From positions 1,488,001-1,552,000 of the forward strand of contig NZ_CP064955.1 of assembly GCF_011038645.2 (NCBI RefSeq): a stretch of 64,000 nucleotides of DNA, in the 5' to 3' direction. Below the pieces are notes generated by a model. The model did no database searches. It was not told the DNA's origin and saw nothing but the letters and a program-made list of their open reading frames with translations. Origin of the DNA: Corynebacterium qintianiae (GTDB lineage: Bacteria > Actinomycetota > Actinomycetes > Mycobacteriales > Mycobacteriaceae). Of the stretch, positions 26,572 to 36,562 are shown in pieces (positions within the stretch are counted from its first letter, which is position 1; the number at the start of each line of letters is the position of its first letter). Position numbers and translations under genes: made by a program.

Positions 26572-28209
26572 TTAGTGACTGCGTCCATCGCGGGGTGTTG
26601 CGTCGCGGTCAGACGCGTCCTTGGAGGCCTCGAGGGCGCGCAGCGTCTCAACCTCCTCGTGGTGGTTTCGCTCCTCAGCTGCGCGGACGCGCTCGGTGAC
26701 CCCAAGCTCCGCCGGGGAGAAGGTGCCGATGGTGTCGGAATCCGAGTAACCAAGCTGGTTCATCTGCTTTGGCACGCGGGCACCGGCGTAGTCCAGCGGG
26801 ACTGGATGGCCGTGCTCGTCGACCGGTCCAAGCGGCTGGTGGATCTCCACGAATGCGCCGTTCGGAAGCTTCTTAATGACACCGGTCTCAATGCCGTGCT
26901 CCAGCACCTCCCGATCCGAACGCTGCAGACCAACGCAGATGCGGTAGGTGATGAAGTAGACCAGCGGAGGCAGGATGATCAGACCGATGCGGCCGAACCA
27001 GGTCATCGCGTTAAGCGAAATCTGGAAGAAGTGGGCCACGTGGTCGTTGCCGCCGGAAATCGTCAGAAGAAGGAAGAAGGTGATACCCATGACACCGATA
27101 CCGGTGCGGACGGGCACGTCGCGCGGGCGCTGCAACAGGTTGTGATGCGCCCGGTCGCCGGTGACAGCAGCCTCGATGAACGGGTAGGCGAAGAGCAGCG
27201 CCACGAGAATGCCACACATGAGGGCCACCCAGAACGCACCGGGGATGGTGTAGTTGCCGAGGTAGAGCTCCCATGCCGGCATGACACGGGCGGCGCCATC
27301 CGTCCAGAGCATGTACACGTCCGGCTGGGAACCTGCAGAGACCTGGGACGGGTTGTAGGGACCGAGGTTCCAAATGGCGTTGATCGATGTCAGGCCCGCC
27401 ATACCCGACAAGACGGCGAAAACCACGAACATGAAACCGATCGCCTTGACAGCGAAGACCGGCATGATGCGGATGCCTACGACATTGTTTTCCGTGCGAC
27501 CTGGCCCGGGGAACTGGGTGTGCTTCTGGAACCAGACGAGCAACAGGTGAGCTGCGACGAGTGCCAGAATCAGGCCCGGCAGGATGAGCACGTGGAGGAT
27601 GTAGAACCGGTCGAGCATAAGGTCCGACGGGAAGTCACCGCCGAAGATGGCCCAGTGCATCCAAGTGCCGATAATCGGGATGCCGACGATGATCGCGGAC
27701 ATGATGCGCAGGCCCACACCGGACAACAGGTCGTCCGGGAGGGAGTAGCCCATGAAGCCCTCGATCATGCCGACGAGGATCAGGGTTACACCGATGATCC
27801 AGTTCGCCTCGCGCGGACGGCGGAATGCGCCAGTGAAGAAGATGCGCAGCATGTGGGCGAACATAGACATCATGAACATGAGTGCGGCCCAGTGGTGCAT
27901 CTGGCGGACGAAGAGGCCGCCGCGCACCTCGAAGGAAATATCGAGGGCCGTCGCGTACGCACGTGACATCTCGACACCGTTAAGCGGCAAGTAACCCCCG
28001 TCGTAGATCACCTTGGTAATCGACGGGTCGAAGAACAATGCTAGGTAGATACCTGTCAAGAGCAGGATAATGAAGCTATAAAGCGCCATCTCTCCGAGCA
28101 TGAACGACCAGTGGGTCGGAAAGACCTTGTTCAGCTGGGGTCGCAGGAAACCAGAGACCGTGTAGCGCGAATCAATGTTGTCCGCGGCTTGTGCAAGTTT
28201 AGTGCTCAT
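26572..28209 (-). CDS. qcrB: Cytochrome bc1 complex cytochrome b subunit QcrB
   Basis: QcrB holds hemes bL and bH and both quinone sites of the menaquinol:cytochrome c reductase. The 545-residue protein has eight or nine membrane helices; heme-ligand histidines lie in [21 protein letters not shown] and [27 protein letters not shown] helices, and [19 protein letters not shown] is the Qo-side region. A charged C-terminal extension of more than 100 residues is typical of actinobacteria. Its ATG overlaps the qcrA stop (TAATG). Confidence 0.95.
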   Translation of the reverse strand: MSTKLAQAADNIDSRYTVSGFLRPQLNKVFPTHWSFMLGEMALYSFIILLLTGIYLALFFDPSITKVIYDGGYLPLNGVEMSRAYATALDISFEVRGGLFVRQMHHWAALMFMMSMFAHMLRIFFTGAFRRPREANWIIGVTLILVGMIEGFMGYSLPDDLLSGVGLRIMSAIIVGIPIIGTWMHWAIFGGDFPSDLMLDRFYILHVLILPGLILALVAAHLLLVWFQKHTQFPGPGRTENNVVGIRIMPVFAVKAIGFMFVVFAVLSGMAGLTSINAIWNLGPYNPSQVSAGSQPDVYMLWTDGAARVMPAWELYLGNYTIPGAFWVALMCGILVALLFAYPFIEAAVTGDRAHHNLLQRPRDVPVRTGIGVMGITFFLLLTISGGNDHVAHFFQISLNAMTWFGRIGLIILPPLVYFITYRICVGLQRSDREVLEHGIETGVIKKLPNGAFVEIHQPLGPVDEHGHPVPLDYAGARVPKQMNQLGYSDSDTIGTFSPAELGVTERVRAAEERNHHEEVETLRALEASKDASDRDATPRDGRSH

Positions 28210-29432
28210 TAGGACTTACGCTCCCAGAATGCCGGGCCAACGGGCTCGATGAAGTTTCCGTTGGCAACGAGGTAACCTTCTTCGTCAACTGTCACAGGAA
28301 GCTGCGGCAGAGCACGCGCGGCCGGACCGAAGATCGGCTTGCCGTAGTGCAGCGCATCGAACTGGGACTGGTGGCACGGGCACAGGATTCGGTTGGTCTG
28401 AGCCTCGTACAACGACGTCGGGCAACCAATGTGCGTGCAGATCTTGGAGTAGGCGTAGTAATCGCCGTAGTGGAACGACTCTTGCCCTTCGCGCTCGACC
28501 ACGCGCTTGGCATCATCCGTGCGGAGACGGATGAGCATCACCGCGTTGCGCGGCCCGTGCAGGGAGTGCATGTGGTTCTCGTACACGTCGCGCGTCGCCT
28601 CGTATGTATCGCCGTCATTGACGTCCTCCTCATAAAGGGGGAAGACGGTTTCCATCGATGCCGCGGCGAGATCCTCCGGGCGCATACGAACGAGCCTGGA
28701 CACGCCAGCGGTGGTGTAGTGCTTACCGGCCTCACCCTCATGCAGCTCGGCGATAGCGCCGGTATCTCGGCCGAGGTAAATCTTGACGCCTTCCTCAAAC
28801 TTGGTCCAACCGTGCGTCCACAAAGTGCCGTCACCGTGGTAGTTGAGCTCATGACGGGGGCGCCACGGGTTCTTGATCAGACCGCCCATCGGGGCGATGA
28901 TGGTCAGGCCCGCCATGACGCCTGCCGCACCGAGCAGACCCTGCATGACCTTGCGTCGGCCGAGAGTGGAGGTCTCCCAAGCGTCGTTAAGCAGCGCGGT
29001 CGTCGTGCGGCGGTCGAGCTCGCTGGAGCGGCCGTCGTGGCGGCGCTGCACCGAGATTTCCTCGGGAACGAACTTCTTCACATACTGGATGATGGCGATG
29101 CCGAGTGATCCCAGGCCGAGCATGGAGGTAAGCCCCAGCAGCGGGGTGTAGAGCGTGTACATCCACAGGCCTTCGTCGCCGTGGAACTTCGGCTCCCACG
29201 GCCAGAACAGGTAGACGCCAAGGAAGGCGAGGCCCATGAGGACCGAGATAATCAGCCAGAGGTTGATGCCAGCTGCCGCCGACTTCTCGCGGGGATCGTC
29301 CTCTACTGGGAAGCGCTCCTTGCGGTAGGCGACGGTGACGTCGTCAAGCTCGGTGCCCAGGGCGGCAAGCTCCGCATTGTTCATGCGGTCAAGTTCCGCA
29401 TCGGTGTAATTCTTCTTCACTTCATTGCTCAT
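28209..29432 (-). CDS. qcrA: Cytochrome bc1 complex Rieske iron-sulfur subunit QcrA
   Basis: QcrA passes electrons from menaquinol to cytochrome c. The 407-residue protein has three N-terminal membrane helices, the actinobacterial form, and a C-terminal Rieske domain with the 2Fe-2S ligands in [11 protein letters not shown] and CPCHQSQFD. The ATG at 29432 overlaps the qcrC stop in an ATGA arrangement; the longer frame to 29489 lies inside qcrC. Confidence 0.95.
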   Translation of the reverse strand: MSNEVKKNYTDAELDRMNNAELAALGTELDDVTVAYRKERFPVEDDPREKSAAAGINLWLIISVLMGLAFLGVYLFWPWEPKFHGDEGLWMYTLYTPLLGLTSMLGLGSLGIAIIQYVKKFVPEEISVQRRHDGRSSELDRRTTTALLNDAWETSTLGRRKVMQGLLGAAGVMAGLTIIAPMGGLIKNPWRPRHELNYHGDGTLWTHGWTKFEEGVKIYLGRDTGAIAELHEGEAGKHYTTAGVSRLVRMRPEDLAAASMETVFPLYEEDVNDGDTYEATRDVYENHMHSLHGPRNAVMLIRLRTDDAKRVVEREGQESFHYGDYYAYSKICTHIGCPTSLYEAQTNRILCPCHQSQFDALHYGKPIFGPAARALPQLPVTVDEEGYLVANGNFIEPVGPAFWERKS

Positions 29433-30280
29433 GAGCGCGATCCAATCCAGATTGCAGCGGCGGCGACAAGGGTGACGCCGATAATCCACATAGCCATACC
29501 CTCAGACACCGGGCCAAGTCCTCCGAGTCCCCAGCCACCCGGGCTCGGGGTTTCCTTCGAGGACTTGATGAAGGCGATGATGTCCTTCTTCTCGTCGGCG
29601 GTGAGCTGGCGGTCGGAGAACTTGGGCATGTTCTGCGGGCCGGTCAACATCGCCTGGTAGATCTCCTGCTCGTTAGCGGGATCCAGCTCAGGCGCGTACT
29701 TGCCGGACGACAGCGCGCCGCCGCGGCCGGTGAAGTTGTGGCAGGAGGCGCAGTTCAAACGGAACAGCTCACCGCCGCGGGCCACGTCGACCGCGTCGAT
29801 CTGACCGTCGTAACTCTTGCCGCGCAGCTCATCCATGGCCAAGGAGCCGTCTTCGTTGTAAACGAGCTCCGGGCCACCGCCGTTGGCGGCGACATACGCG
29901 GCCATGGCAAGAGCCTGGGATTCGGTGTAGCGGGGACGCTTGCGCTCCGCCTGTGCATCGTTGGACATCATCGGCATACGTCCAGAGTTGACCTGGAAGT
30001 AGACGGCGCCCTCTCCGGTACCGATCAGGGACGGACCGCGGTCCTGAACGCCCTGGAGGTTCGCACCGTGGCAAGTGATGCAGGCGACATCGTAGATGTC
30101 CTTGCCTTCTTGAATCAGCGCTTGCTCGTCGCGCTGAGCTGTAGCCACCTGGGCATTGGGGGTCAGAGCGGTGGCCAGGAAGCCGGCACCGGTCAGACCG
30201 AAAGTCAGCGCGGCCGCGCCTGCGACAGTGCGCCGCATCTTGCGGCGGTTCCGCGTCTTCTTTGGGGTGTTTTCCATCAT
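29429..30280 (-). CDS. qcrC: Cytochrome bc1 complex diheme cytochrome c subunit QcrC
   Basis: QcrC carries two c-type hemes and passes electrons directly to the aa3 oxidase, replacing soluble cytochrome c. Two CxxCH motifs are visible, CITCH (67-71) and CASCH (177-181). The 283-residue protein has a hydrophobic N-terminal signal segment (about 17-42) and a C-terminal anchor helix (about 258-280). It follows ctaE by 62 bases and overlaps qcrA by four. Confidence 0.95.
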   Translation of the reverse strand: MMENTPKKTRNRRKMRRTVAGAAALTFGLTGAGFLATALTPNAQVATAQRDEQALIQEGKDIYDVACITCHGANLQGVQDRGPSLIGTGEGAVYFQVNSGRMPMMSNDAQAERKRPRYTESQALAMAAYVAANGGGPELVYNEDGSLAMDELRGKSYDGQIDAVDVARGGELFRLNCASCHNFTGRGGALSSGKYAPELDPANEQEIYQAMLTGPQNMPKFSDRQLTADEKKDIIAFIKSSKETPSPGGWGLGGLGPVSEGMAMWIIGVTLVAAAAIWIGSRS

Positions 30281-30342
30281 GTTCCCTTTAGCGACTATGA
30301 GTCAATTACTTGGCGTCTTCCCGCGGTGTAGCGAGCGACCGC

Positions 30343-30963
30343 CTACTGAACGAGGTACAGAGTGACAAAGACGCCGATCCAGATGACGTCGACGAAGTGC
30401 CAGTAGTAGGACGTCGCCATGGCGGCGGTTGCCTGTGCAGGCGTGAACTTCGACTTCGCAACACGCAGCATCACGACGACGAAGGCAAGAATGCCGGCGG
30501 TCACGTGCGCCATGTGGAAACCGGTGATGATGTAGAACACCGAGCCATACACTGACGCTTGCGGGGTGATGCCGTGGTGGACCATCTCACTCCACTCGAA
30601 GGCAACGAGGCCGAGGAACACGACGCCGAGGAGGATGGTCACGCCGAACCACTTACGCAGTCCGTACACATCACCCCGTTCCGCGGCGAATACGCCCATC
30701 TGCGAGGTCACGGAGGACAGCACCAGCACGATCGTGATGATCAGGCCGAACAGAACGTTCAGGTGCGAAGTCTGGTGCTCCCAGTCTCCGGCGGTCATGC
30801 CGTTGGCACGCGACGTGAAGTACATCGCGAACAGCCCGGCGAAGAACATCAACTCTTGGGCGAGGAACGCAATCGTGCCCACGCTGACCATGTTGGGTCG
30901 GTTCAGCACGGGGACACGATTCGACGGTGTCGCCATCTCTTGGTTAGTAATTGCGGTCGTCAC
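30343..30963 (-). CDS. ctaE: Cytochrome aa3 oxidase subunit III CtaE
   Basis: Subunit III of the aa3 oxidase, 206 residues with five helices, beginning after the N-terminal segment ATPSNRVPVLNRPNMVSVGT. Motifs such as QELMFFAGLFAMYFTSRAN and FHMAHVTAGI and YYWHFVDVIWIGVF are typical. GTG 30963 is chosen: GATAAT sits exactly seven bases upstream, which predicts a leaderless mRNA, and the N-terminus then matches other corynebacterial CtaE. The open frame to 31146 is non-coding upstream sequence. Confidence 0.92.
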   Translation of the reverse strand: MTTAITNQEMATPSNRVPVLNRPNMVSVGTIAFLAQELMFFAGLFAMYFTSRANGMTAGDWEHQTSHLNVLFGLIITIVLVLSSVTSQMGVFAAERGDVYGLRKWFGVTILLGVVFLGLVAFEWSEMVHHGITPQASVYGSVFYIITGFHMAHVTAGILAFVVVMLRVAKSKFTPAQATAAMATSYYWHFVDVIWIGVFVTLYLVQ

Positions 30964-31314
30964 GCATGCGATTATCGCCCTTTTCGGTCTGAAAGTCACC
31001 TCGGATACCCCCGAAAAGTCACTGCCAGAATCGCTGCAACCTGCCGTTATTTCTCTTGCACTTGTGCTATCGGAAATTCTGTTGCACCGCCGGGAACTTT
31101 CCAGCAGCCGCATCCGACCGTAATCGTTGCAGGTCATTCGGCCCACCTCTGCCCGCAGTGCCCGTCGGCCCCCACGGCAGAAGCTTGACGACGCCCCGAT
31201 TCACGCATCCACCGGCCCGCCAAAGTTCCCGGGGGTGACGGTTCTCACACCTAGCAGTGCTCCCCCTGCGCGGTAACCAAACTTTCGGATGACCCCTGCC
31301 TCCGCGTCGACGGG
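30964..31314. other. Intergenic region between ctaF and ctaE
   Basis: This 351-base stretch holds the predicted ctaE promoter (GATAAT at 30971-30976 on the minus strand). Apart from that I see no gene, repeat or convincing regulatory motif. Confidence 0.5.
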
Positions 31315-31350
31315 AAATCGCCCCCGCACCGACGGGTGCAGGGGCGATTT
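31315..31350. terminator. Terminator after ctaF
   Basis: AAATCGCCCCCGCACC and GGGTGCAGGGGCGATTT form a 16-base stem with one bulge around GAC, 23 bases beyond the ctaF stop. The stem is closed by A and T runs on either side, so it can act on the minus strand and possibly both. Confidence 0.8.
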
Positions 31351-31372
31351 GAAAAACGGTGAACGGCAGCGG

Positions 31373-31804
31373 CTAGTGCTTTTCGCGGGGAATACCGTAC
31401 TGCAGGTTGAGCTGGGTGGTGGTCCAGATCAGGAGCACGGCACCGATCGCGGCGAGCCACAGCTGCCAGAAGGCGAGGCCGAGGCCGAGGAAGAGAATCG
31501 CGCTCGCCATGGCGAACGGCCAGATGGAGTGCGGCGAGAAGAAGCCCAGCACACCGGCGCCGTCCTCGATCTCCGCCTCCTCCCAGTCCTCGGGGACAAT
31601 GTCCATGCGGCGTTCGGTAAAGTCGAGGTAAACGGCGAGCATGAACGCTAAGGCGGTGGCGAGGACGAGACCGACGCTTCCGACCCACTCGATACCGAAC
31701 AGGTAAGCGTCATCGCCGATCCAGGTGGTGGCCAGGATGTAGAAGACTGCCATCAGGGCAAGGAAGGTGCCCAAGCCATAGAAAACTTTTGAGCCAGGTC
31801 CCAT
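31373..31804 (-). CDS. ctaF: Cytochrome aa3 oxidase subunit IV CtaF
   Basis: The 143-residue actinobacterial subunit IV has four hydrophobic helices (about 8-25, 38-58, 92-110 and 113-132) and an acidic loop (EDWEEAEIEDGAG) facing the cytoplasm. It forms a two-gene operon with ctaC, 18 bases upstream, in C. glutamicum and here. Confidence 0.9.
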   Translation of the reverse strand: MGPGSKVFYGLGTFLALMAVFYILATTWIGDDAYLFGIEWVGSVGLVLATALAFMLAVYLDFTERRMDIVPEDWEEAEIEDGAGVLGFFSPHSIWPFAMASAILFLGLGLAFWQLWLAAIGAVLLIWTTTQLNLQYGIPREKH

Positions 31805-31822
31805 TGATCTTCTCTCGCTTTC

Positions 31823-32917
31823 TTAGACGTTCTGGTTAGGGTCGGTGAAGTTCTGGCCGGCGCGGGTGCCCGTGCGGTCAGAGTTGAACGGGCGCGTCGT
31901 TGTCGCGTACGGCTCCTGGCCGATAGATTCCAGCGCCTGCGCGTTGGTTGCGTCCGGGTTGTCGTTGCGGAACTCCATGTAGGCACGGAAGTCCTCCGGG
32001 GACACCGCACGCACCTCGAAGTTCATCATGGAGTGGTAGGTACCGCACATCTCGGCGCAACGGCCGACGAACGCACCCTCGCGATCGATGCGCTCGATCT
32101 GGAACGAGCGCTGCTGCTGGTTCGACTCCGGGTGCGCATATACATCTCGCTTGAACAAAAACTCCGGAACCCAGAATGCGTGGTTTACGTCGCCGGATGC
32201 GAGGCGGAACTCGATCGGCGTGTCGGTCGGGAGAACAAGAACAGGGATCTCGTCGGTGGTTCCGAGAGTCTCGATGCGGTTGTAATTCAGGTACGACTGA
32301 TCACCCATAGAGGTGCCATGAATCGGGTTGGCATTCGGCATTTCTTCGGGATCGAGCTTGGTTTCCTCGGCGATTGCCTGGCGCTGCTCGTCAAGGCCAT
32401 CGTACTCCTGGCCCGTCGGGGAAAGCTCCTCCCCGATCTGTGCGTAGCCGAACTTCCAGTTCCACTGGAATGCCGTGACGTCAACGGTGACTTCGGGATC
32501 CTTGTCCAAGGCGACTGCCTTGGTCTGCGCCTGGACCGTGAAGAAGAACAGGATGAAGACGATGATGATCGGCAGGATCGTCAGCCCAAGCTCGAGCGGG
32601 ACGTTGTACTGCAGCTGCTTCGGGAACTCATCGCTGGTTTTCTTGGCCTGTGCCTTGGCGTTCCACTTGAAGATTGCCACCAGGAACAGGGCCCACATGA
32701 TGATGCCGATGGTCCACGCGGCAGCCCAGACCCACACCCAGAAGTTGTACATCTGCACACCCTCGGGGGTGATCGGGTCGGGCCAGCCCATGTCGAGCAC
32801 GTTAGCCAGCACTGCCGGAGGAGCGACCTCGCAACCAGTCAGTGCGAAGCTTCCGAGCAGGAGCGAGCCCGCTACGCCGGCCTTTTTGGCCAAGCTGCGG
32901 TTCTTTTCCTTTTCCAC
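31823..32917 (-). CDS. ctaC: Cytochrome aa3 oxidase subunit II CtaC (lipoprotein)
   Basis: Subunit II carries the CuA centre that accepts electrons from QcrC. The 364-residue protein starts with a lipoprotein signal (FALTGC, modified Cys at 29), has two membrane helices and the CuA motif CAEMCGTYHSMM, plus the distal His in GDVNHAFWVPEF. The insertion between these (YDGLDEQRQAIAEETKLDPEE) is the charged loop seen in actinobacterial forms. GTG 32917 follows GGAAGG by nine bases; the upstream frame to 33001 is not needed. Confidence 0.95.
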   Translation of the reverse strand: MEKEKNRSLAKKAGVAGSLLLGSFALTGCEVAPPAVLANVLDMGWPDPITPEGVQMYNFWVWVWAAAWTIGIIMWALFLVAIFKWNAKAQAKKTSDEFPKQLQYNVPLELGLTILPIIIVFILFFFTVQAQTKAVALDKDPEVTVDVTAFQWNWKFGYAQIGEELSPTGQEYDGLDEQRQAIAEETKLDPEEMPNANPIHGTSMGDQSYLNYNRIETLGTTDEIPVLVLPTDTPIEFRLASGDVNHAFWVPEFLFKRDVYAHPESNQQQRSFQIERIDREGAFVGRCAEMCGTYHSMMNFEVRAVSPEDFRAYMEFRNDNPDATNAQALESIGQEPYATTTRPFNSDRTGTRAGQNFTDPNQNV

Positions 32918-33343
32918 GTGTGTCTGCCTTCCTGTCCACACTTCAACCAACGAACGCTCACATTTATGCCAGAGCATTCCTACCCAGTCAGGATAGTTCA
33001 TTGGCGCGGCCTATTCGGAAATCCTGCCTCGACCTCTCCCCTGCCGGTTGACCCAGGAAGTGGCCAGCTTGTGGTGCTCCACTTTCCCGCAGGTCTGGGG
33101 TCTTAACGGCTCAGCCACCAAACAGCACCCAGTACACCAAGGCACCGAGGTGAGGTGCAGCTCACAACCCCCCGAGTACCCCTCCACCGAAAGTTGGCCC
33201 CCATCCGGGGACGCGCCAAAGGATGAAACGATTATGCCTGCCCACCGGCCGGTCGGTTCGCACTCTCGGTCGGCGAAACCCTATTGTTGGGTAAAACACG
33301 TCGCACTCGCGGCGCGACCTTATATATAGGAGGACTTTGACGC
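32918..33343. promoter_or_regulatory. Divergent ctaC/ltsA control region
   Basis: No gene is visible in this 426-base gap. Next to ltsA the plus strand has TATATA followed by the ribosome site AGGAGG (33328-33333) ten bases before the ATG. TGAGGTGCAGCTCACA at 33151-33166 resembles the TGTGA-N6-TCACA operator of the cAMP receptor protein GlxR, with a poor left half. Confidence 0.4.
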
Positions 33344-35266
33344 ATGTGCGGTCTCGTGGGTTTTCTCGCCGCAAACGGTGACGCATCGGACTTCGTCGGT
33401 GCCGTGGAGGAGGCATTACCCTGCATGTACCACCGCGGCCCTGACGCCGCCGGCACTTGGAACGACGACGACGCGGTGTTCGGCTTCAATCGTCTCGCCA
33501 TCATCGACCTCGAGCACTCTGCTCAGCCGCTGCGCTGGGGTCCCGCCGAAAATCCGGAGCGGTACGCCCTCGTGTTCAACGGTGAAATATACAACTACAT
33601 AGAGCTGCGTGAGGAGCTCTCGGCCGCGGGTTACAACTTCAATACCGAAGGCGACGGCGAGCCCATTGTCGTCGGCTTCCACCACTGGGGCGAAGAGGTG
33701 GTGGAGCACCTGAGGGGAATGTTCGGCTTCGTCATCTGGGACACAGAAACCCGCACCATGTTCGCCGCGCGCGACCAGTTCGGCATCAAGCCGCTCTTTT
33801 ATGCAACCACCGGCCGGGGCACGGTATTCGCATCGGAAAAGAAGTCGATTCTCGAAATGTCCAAGGCATTGGGTCTGGGACTGGAGCTTGACCGTCGCGC
33901 CATCGAGCACTACGTCGACCTCCAGTACGTCCCCGAACCAGAGAGCCTGCACGCCCAGATCCGTCGCGTTGAGTCGGGCTGCACCGTCTCGCTCCGCCCC
34001 GGAGGCACGGTGGTTTCGCAGCGCTACTTCAAGCCCCACTTCACGTCGGCCCCTGTACCCAAAGGCGATGAGCAGAAGCTTTACGACGCCATCGCCCACG
34101 CGCTGGAGGACAGCGTGGAAAAGCACATGCGCGCTGACGTAACCGTCGGGTCCTTCCTCTCGGGCGGCATCGACTCGACCGCCATCGCGGCCCTTGCTAA
34201 GCGCCACAACCCCAACCTGCTCACCTTCACCACGGGATTCGAACGCGCGGGGTACTCCGAGGTCGATGTGGCTGCAGAGTCCGCCGCGGCCATCGGTGTG
34301 GAACACATCGTCAAGATCGTCTCCCCTGAGGAGTACGCCGCCGCCATCCCCACCATCATGTGGTACCTCGACGACCCGGTCGCGGACCCGTCGTTGGTCC
34401 CGCTGTATTTTGTTGCGCAGGAGGCGCGCAAGCACGTCAAGGTCGTACTGTCCGGCGAGGGTGCGGACGAGTTGTTCGGCGGCTACACCATTTATAAGGA
34501 GCCGCTGTCCCTGGCGCCCTTCGAAAAAATACCCGCTCCCCTCGCCCTCGGCCTGAACCGCCTGAGCCGTGTCCTGCCAGACGGGGTGAAGGGCAAGAGC
34601 CTGCTCGAACGCGGCACCACCCCGATTGAGGACAGATACTACGGCAACGCCCGCTCGTTCAACTTCGAGCAGCTCCAGCGGGTTCTGCCGTGGGCCGCAC
34701 GCGAGTGGGACCACCGCGAAGTCACCGCGCCGATCTACGCCGCCTCCACCGCGATGGACCCGGTTGCCCGCATGCAAAACCTCGACCTGTTCACGTGGAT
34801 GCGCGGCGACATCCTGGTCAAGGCCGACAAGATGAACATGGCCAACTCGCTCGAGCTGCGCGTCCCCTTCCTGGACAAAGAGGTCTTTGAAGTCGCTCAG
34901 ACGATCCCGTTCGACCAGAAGATTGCGCACGGCACTACCAAGTACGCCCTGCGCAAGGCGATGGAGCAGATCGTCCCCGCGCACGTGCTGCACCGCAAGA
35001 AGCTCGGCTTCCCGGTGCCCATGCGCCACTGGCTCGCCGGGGACGAGCTTTACGGCTGGGCCCAGGACACCATCCGCGACTCCCAGACCGACGAGATCTT
35101 CAACAAACCGGAGGTTCTCGAAATGCTCAAGGAGCACCGCGACGGTGTCTCCGACCACTCGCGCCGCTTGTGGACGGTGCTGGCGTTCATGGTGTGGCAC
35201 GGCATTTTCGTCGAGCACCGCATCGATCCGAACATCGAGCGCAGGGACTACCCCGTCAGGCTCTAA
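33344..35266 (+). CDS. ltsA: Glutamine-hydrolysing asparagine synthetase AsnB/LtsA
   Basis: The 640-residue protein begins with Cys2 (MCGLVGFLA), the nucleophile of the class II glutaminase domain, which also shows HRGPDAAG and FNGEIYN. The synthetase domain has the pyrophosphate loop FLSGGIDSTAI and SGEGADELFGGY. In C. glutamicum LtsA, at the same position beside ctaC, is needed for lysozyme resistance and amidates diaminopimelate in the wall, so the target here may be peptidoglycan precursors rather than free aspartate. The sequence alone cannot separate the two. Confidence 0.92.
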   Translation: MCGLVGFLAANGDASDFVGAVEEALPCMYHRGPDAAGTWNDDDAVFGFNRLAIIDLEHSAQPLRWGPAENPERYALVFNGEIYNYIELREELSAAGYNFNTEGDGEPIVVGFHHWGEEVVEHLRGMFGFVIWDTETRTMFAARDQFGIKPLFYATTGRGTVFASEKKSILEMSKALGLGLELDRRAIEHYVDLQYVPEPESLHAQIRRVESGCTVSLRPGGTVVSQRYFKPHFTSAPVPKGDEQKLYDAIAHALEDSVEKHMRADVTVGSFLSGGIDSTAIAALAKRHNPNLLTFTTGFERAGYSEVDVAAESAAAIGVEHIVKIVSPEEYAAAIPTIMWYLDDPVADPSLVPLYFVAQEARKHVKVVLSGEGADELFGGYTIYKEPLSLAPFEKIPAPLALGLNRLSRVLPDGVKGKSLLERGTTPIEDRYYGNARSFNFEQLQRVLPWAAREWDHREVTAPIYAASTAMDPVARMQNLDLFTWMRGDILVKADKMNMANSLELRVPFLDKEVFEVAQTIPFDQKIAHGTTKYALRKAMEQIVPAHVLHRKKLGFPVPMRHWLAGDELYGWAQDTIRDSQTDEIFNKPEVLEMLKEHRDGVSDHSRRLWTVLAFMVWHGIFVEHRIDPNIERRDYPVRL

Positions 35267-35283
35267 CGCCCGCAAGCAGCGCC

Positions 35284-35319
35284 AAAAAATCGACGCCCTC
35301 GCGTACGCGGGGGCGTCGA
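35284..35319 (-). terminator. Terminator between ltsA and erpA
   Basis: TCGACGCCC and GGGCGTCGA, extended inward by CGCG/CGCG, form a long stem. On the minus strand it is followed by six T residues, so it ends erpA; it may also stop ltsA. Confidence 0.88.
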
Positions 35320-35338
35320 CTAGCTCGCGCGCTGGGCG

Positions 35339-35683
35339 CTAGTTGAAGGAGTCGCCGCAGGCGCAGGAGCCGCCGGCGTTCGGGTTGTCGATGGTAAAGC
35401 CCTGTTGCTCGATGGTGTCGGCGAAGTCGATGGTCGCTCCCATGAGGTACGGCACGCTCATCTTGTCGACGACGAGACGCACGCCACCGATGACGTCGTC
35501 TTTGTCGCCGTCGAGGTCGCGATCGTCGAAGTACAGCTGGTAACGCAGGCCGGCGCAGCCGCCCGGCTGCACGGCGATGCGCAGCGCAAGGTCGTTGCGG
35601 CCTTCCTGGTCGAGCAGTGCCTTGGCCTTGGCCGCGGCAGCATCGGTCAGCGTCACGCCGGTGGCGGAGGTGGGTGCAGTCAT
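35339..35683 (-). CDS. erpA: HesB/IscA-family iron-sulfur insertion protein (ErpA-like)
   Basis: An A-type carrier that delivers Fe-S clusters to apoproteins. The 114-residue protein has the three conserved cysteines: one in GGCAGLRY and two in CAC near the C-terminus. AAGGAG precedes the ATG. The Rv2204c counterpart sits at the same place in M. tuberculosis. In this window LipA and QcrA are plausible clients (inference). Confidence 0.9.
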   Translation of the reverse strand: MTAPTSATGVTLTDAAAAKAKALLDQEGRNDLALRIAVQPGGCAGLRYQLYFDDRDLDGDKDDVIGGVRLVVDKMSVPYLMGATIDFADTIEQQGFTIDNPNAGGSCACGDSFN

Positions 35684-35812
35684 TGAAAACTCCTTGACAA
35701 ACTGTGGAAGATCCTGCGGACCAGACTACCTACTGCCCGCGTCCCTCTGTGCAACGCCGACGGCTCGGCCTGTATTCCCGGAATGTCTGCCCAGCCTAGT
35801 AACCTTGAGGGC

Positions 35813-36562
35813 GTGAAACTTCCGTGGCAGAAACCCGAGAACCCCGAACATGCCGCTGGCTCCACCAAGGTCGAGCTGCCGCAGGTGACAGCTGAGTCTG
35901 AGGCCAAGTCCCATGCTCCTGAATCGACCCGCGGCACCCGTGAGGGGACGAAACTTCCGAAGGGTTACACGCCGCCGAAGGGCCGCCCTACCCCAAAACG
36001 CATTGAGCAAGAAGTTAAGCGCGGCGTTGTCCGTGACCCGGCCGCCCTGACCCCTGCGCAGCAGAACCAAAGGGACAAGGAGCTGAAAAAGTCCATGTCC
36101 AAGGAGGAGTGGAAGGCCTACAAGAAACGCCAGCGCGATGAGCGCCGCGCCTCCAACCGCGAGATGCAGGCGAAGATGGATGCAGGCGACGAGCGTTACC
36201 TCATGGACCGCGACAAGGGCGAGGTCCGTCGTTACGTGCGCGACTGGGTGGATTCGCGATACTTCATCAACAACTGGGTCATGCCGATTGCGCTGCTCAT
36301 CCTGGTGCTCACATTCCTGGTCACCTTCGCGTCTCCGCAGGTCGCCAACATCATTTCATTCGTCTCCATGGCGTTCATGTTGACCATCATCGCGGAGGCG
36401 TTCATTATAGGCCGCTCGGCGAACAAGGCAGTGCGCCAGAAGTTCCCGGACACCGATGAGACTGGTTTCGGACTCGGCATGTACGCCTTCTCCCGCGCGA
36501 CGCAGCCCCGCAAGTGGCGCTCACCGAAGCCGCAGGTTGTGGCAGGATCGAAGGTCGGCTGA
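35813..36562 (+). CDS. DUF3043 family membrane protein
   Basis: The 249-residue protein has a basic, Pro/Lys-rich cytoplasmic N-terminus (to about 145), two membrane helices (NNWVMPIALLILVLTFLVTF and FVSMAFMLTIIAEAFIIG) and a short basic tail. Function is unknown. GTG 35813 gives the usual family start VKLPWQKPEN; TAACCT ends exactly seven bases upstream, so the mRNA may be leaderless. An ATG ten codons earlier (35783) is the alternative. The stop overlaps the cobT start. Confidence 0.85.
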   Translation: MKLPWQKPENPEHAAGSTKVELPQVTAESEAKSHAPESTRGTREGTKLPKGYTPPKGRPTPKRIEQEVKRGVVRDPAALTPAQQNQRDKELKKSMSKEEWKAYKKRQRDERRASNREMQAKMDAGDERYLMDRDKGEVRRYVRDWVDSRYFINNWVMPIALLILVLTFLVTFASPQVANIISFVSMAFMLTIIAEAFIIGRSANKAVRQKFPDTDETGFGLGMYAFSRATQPRKWRSPKPQVVAGSKVG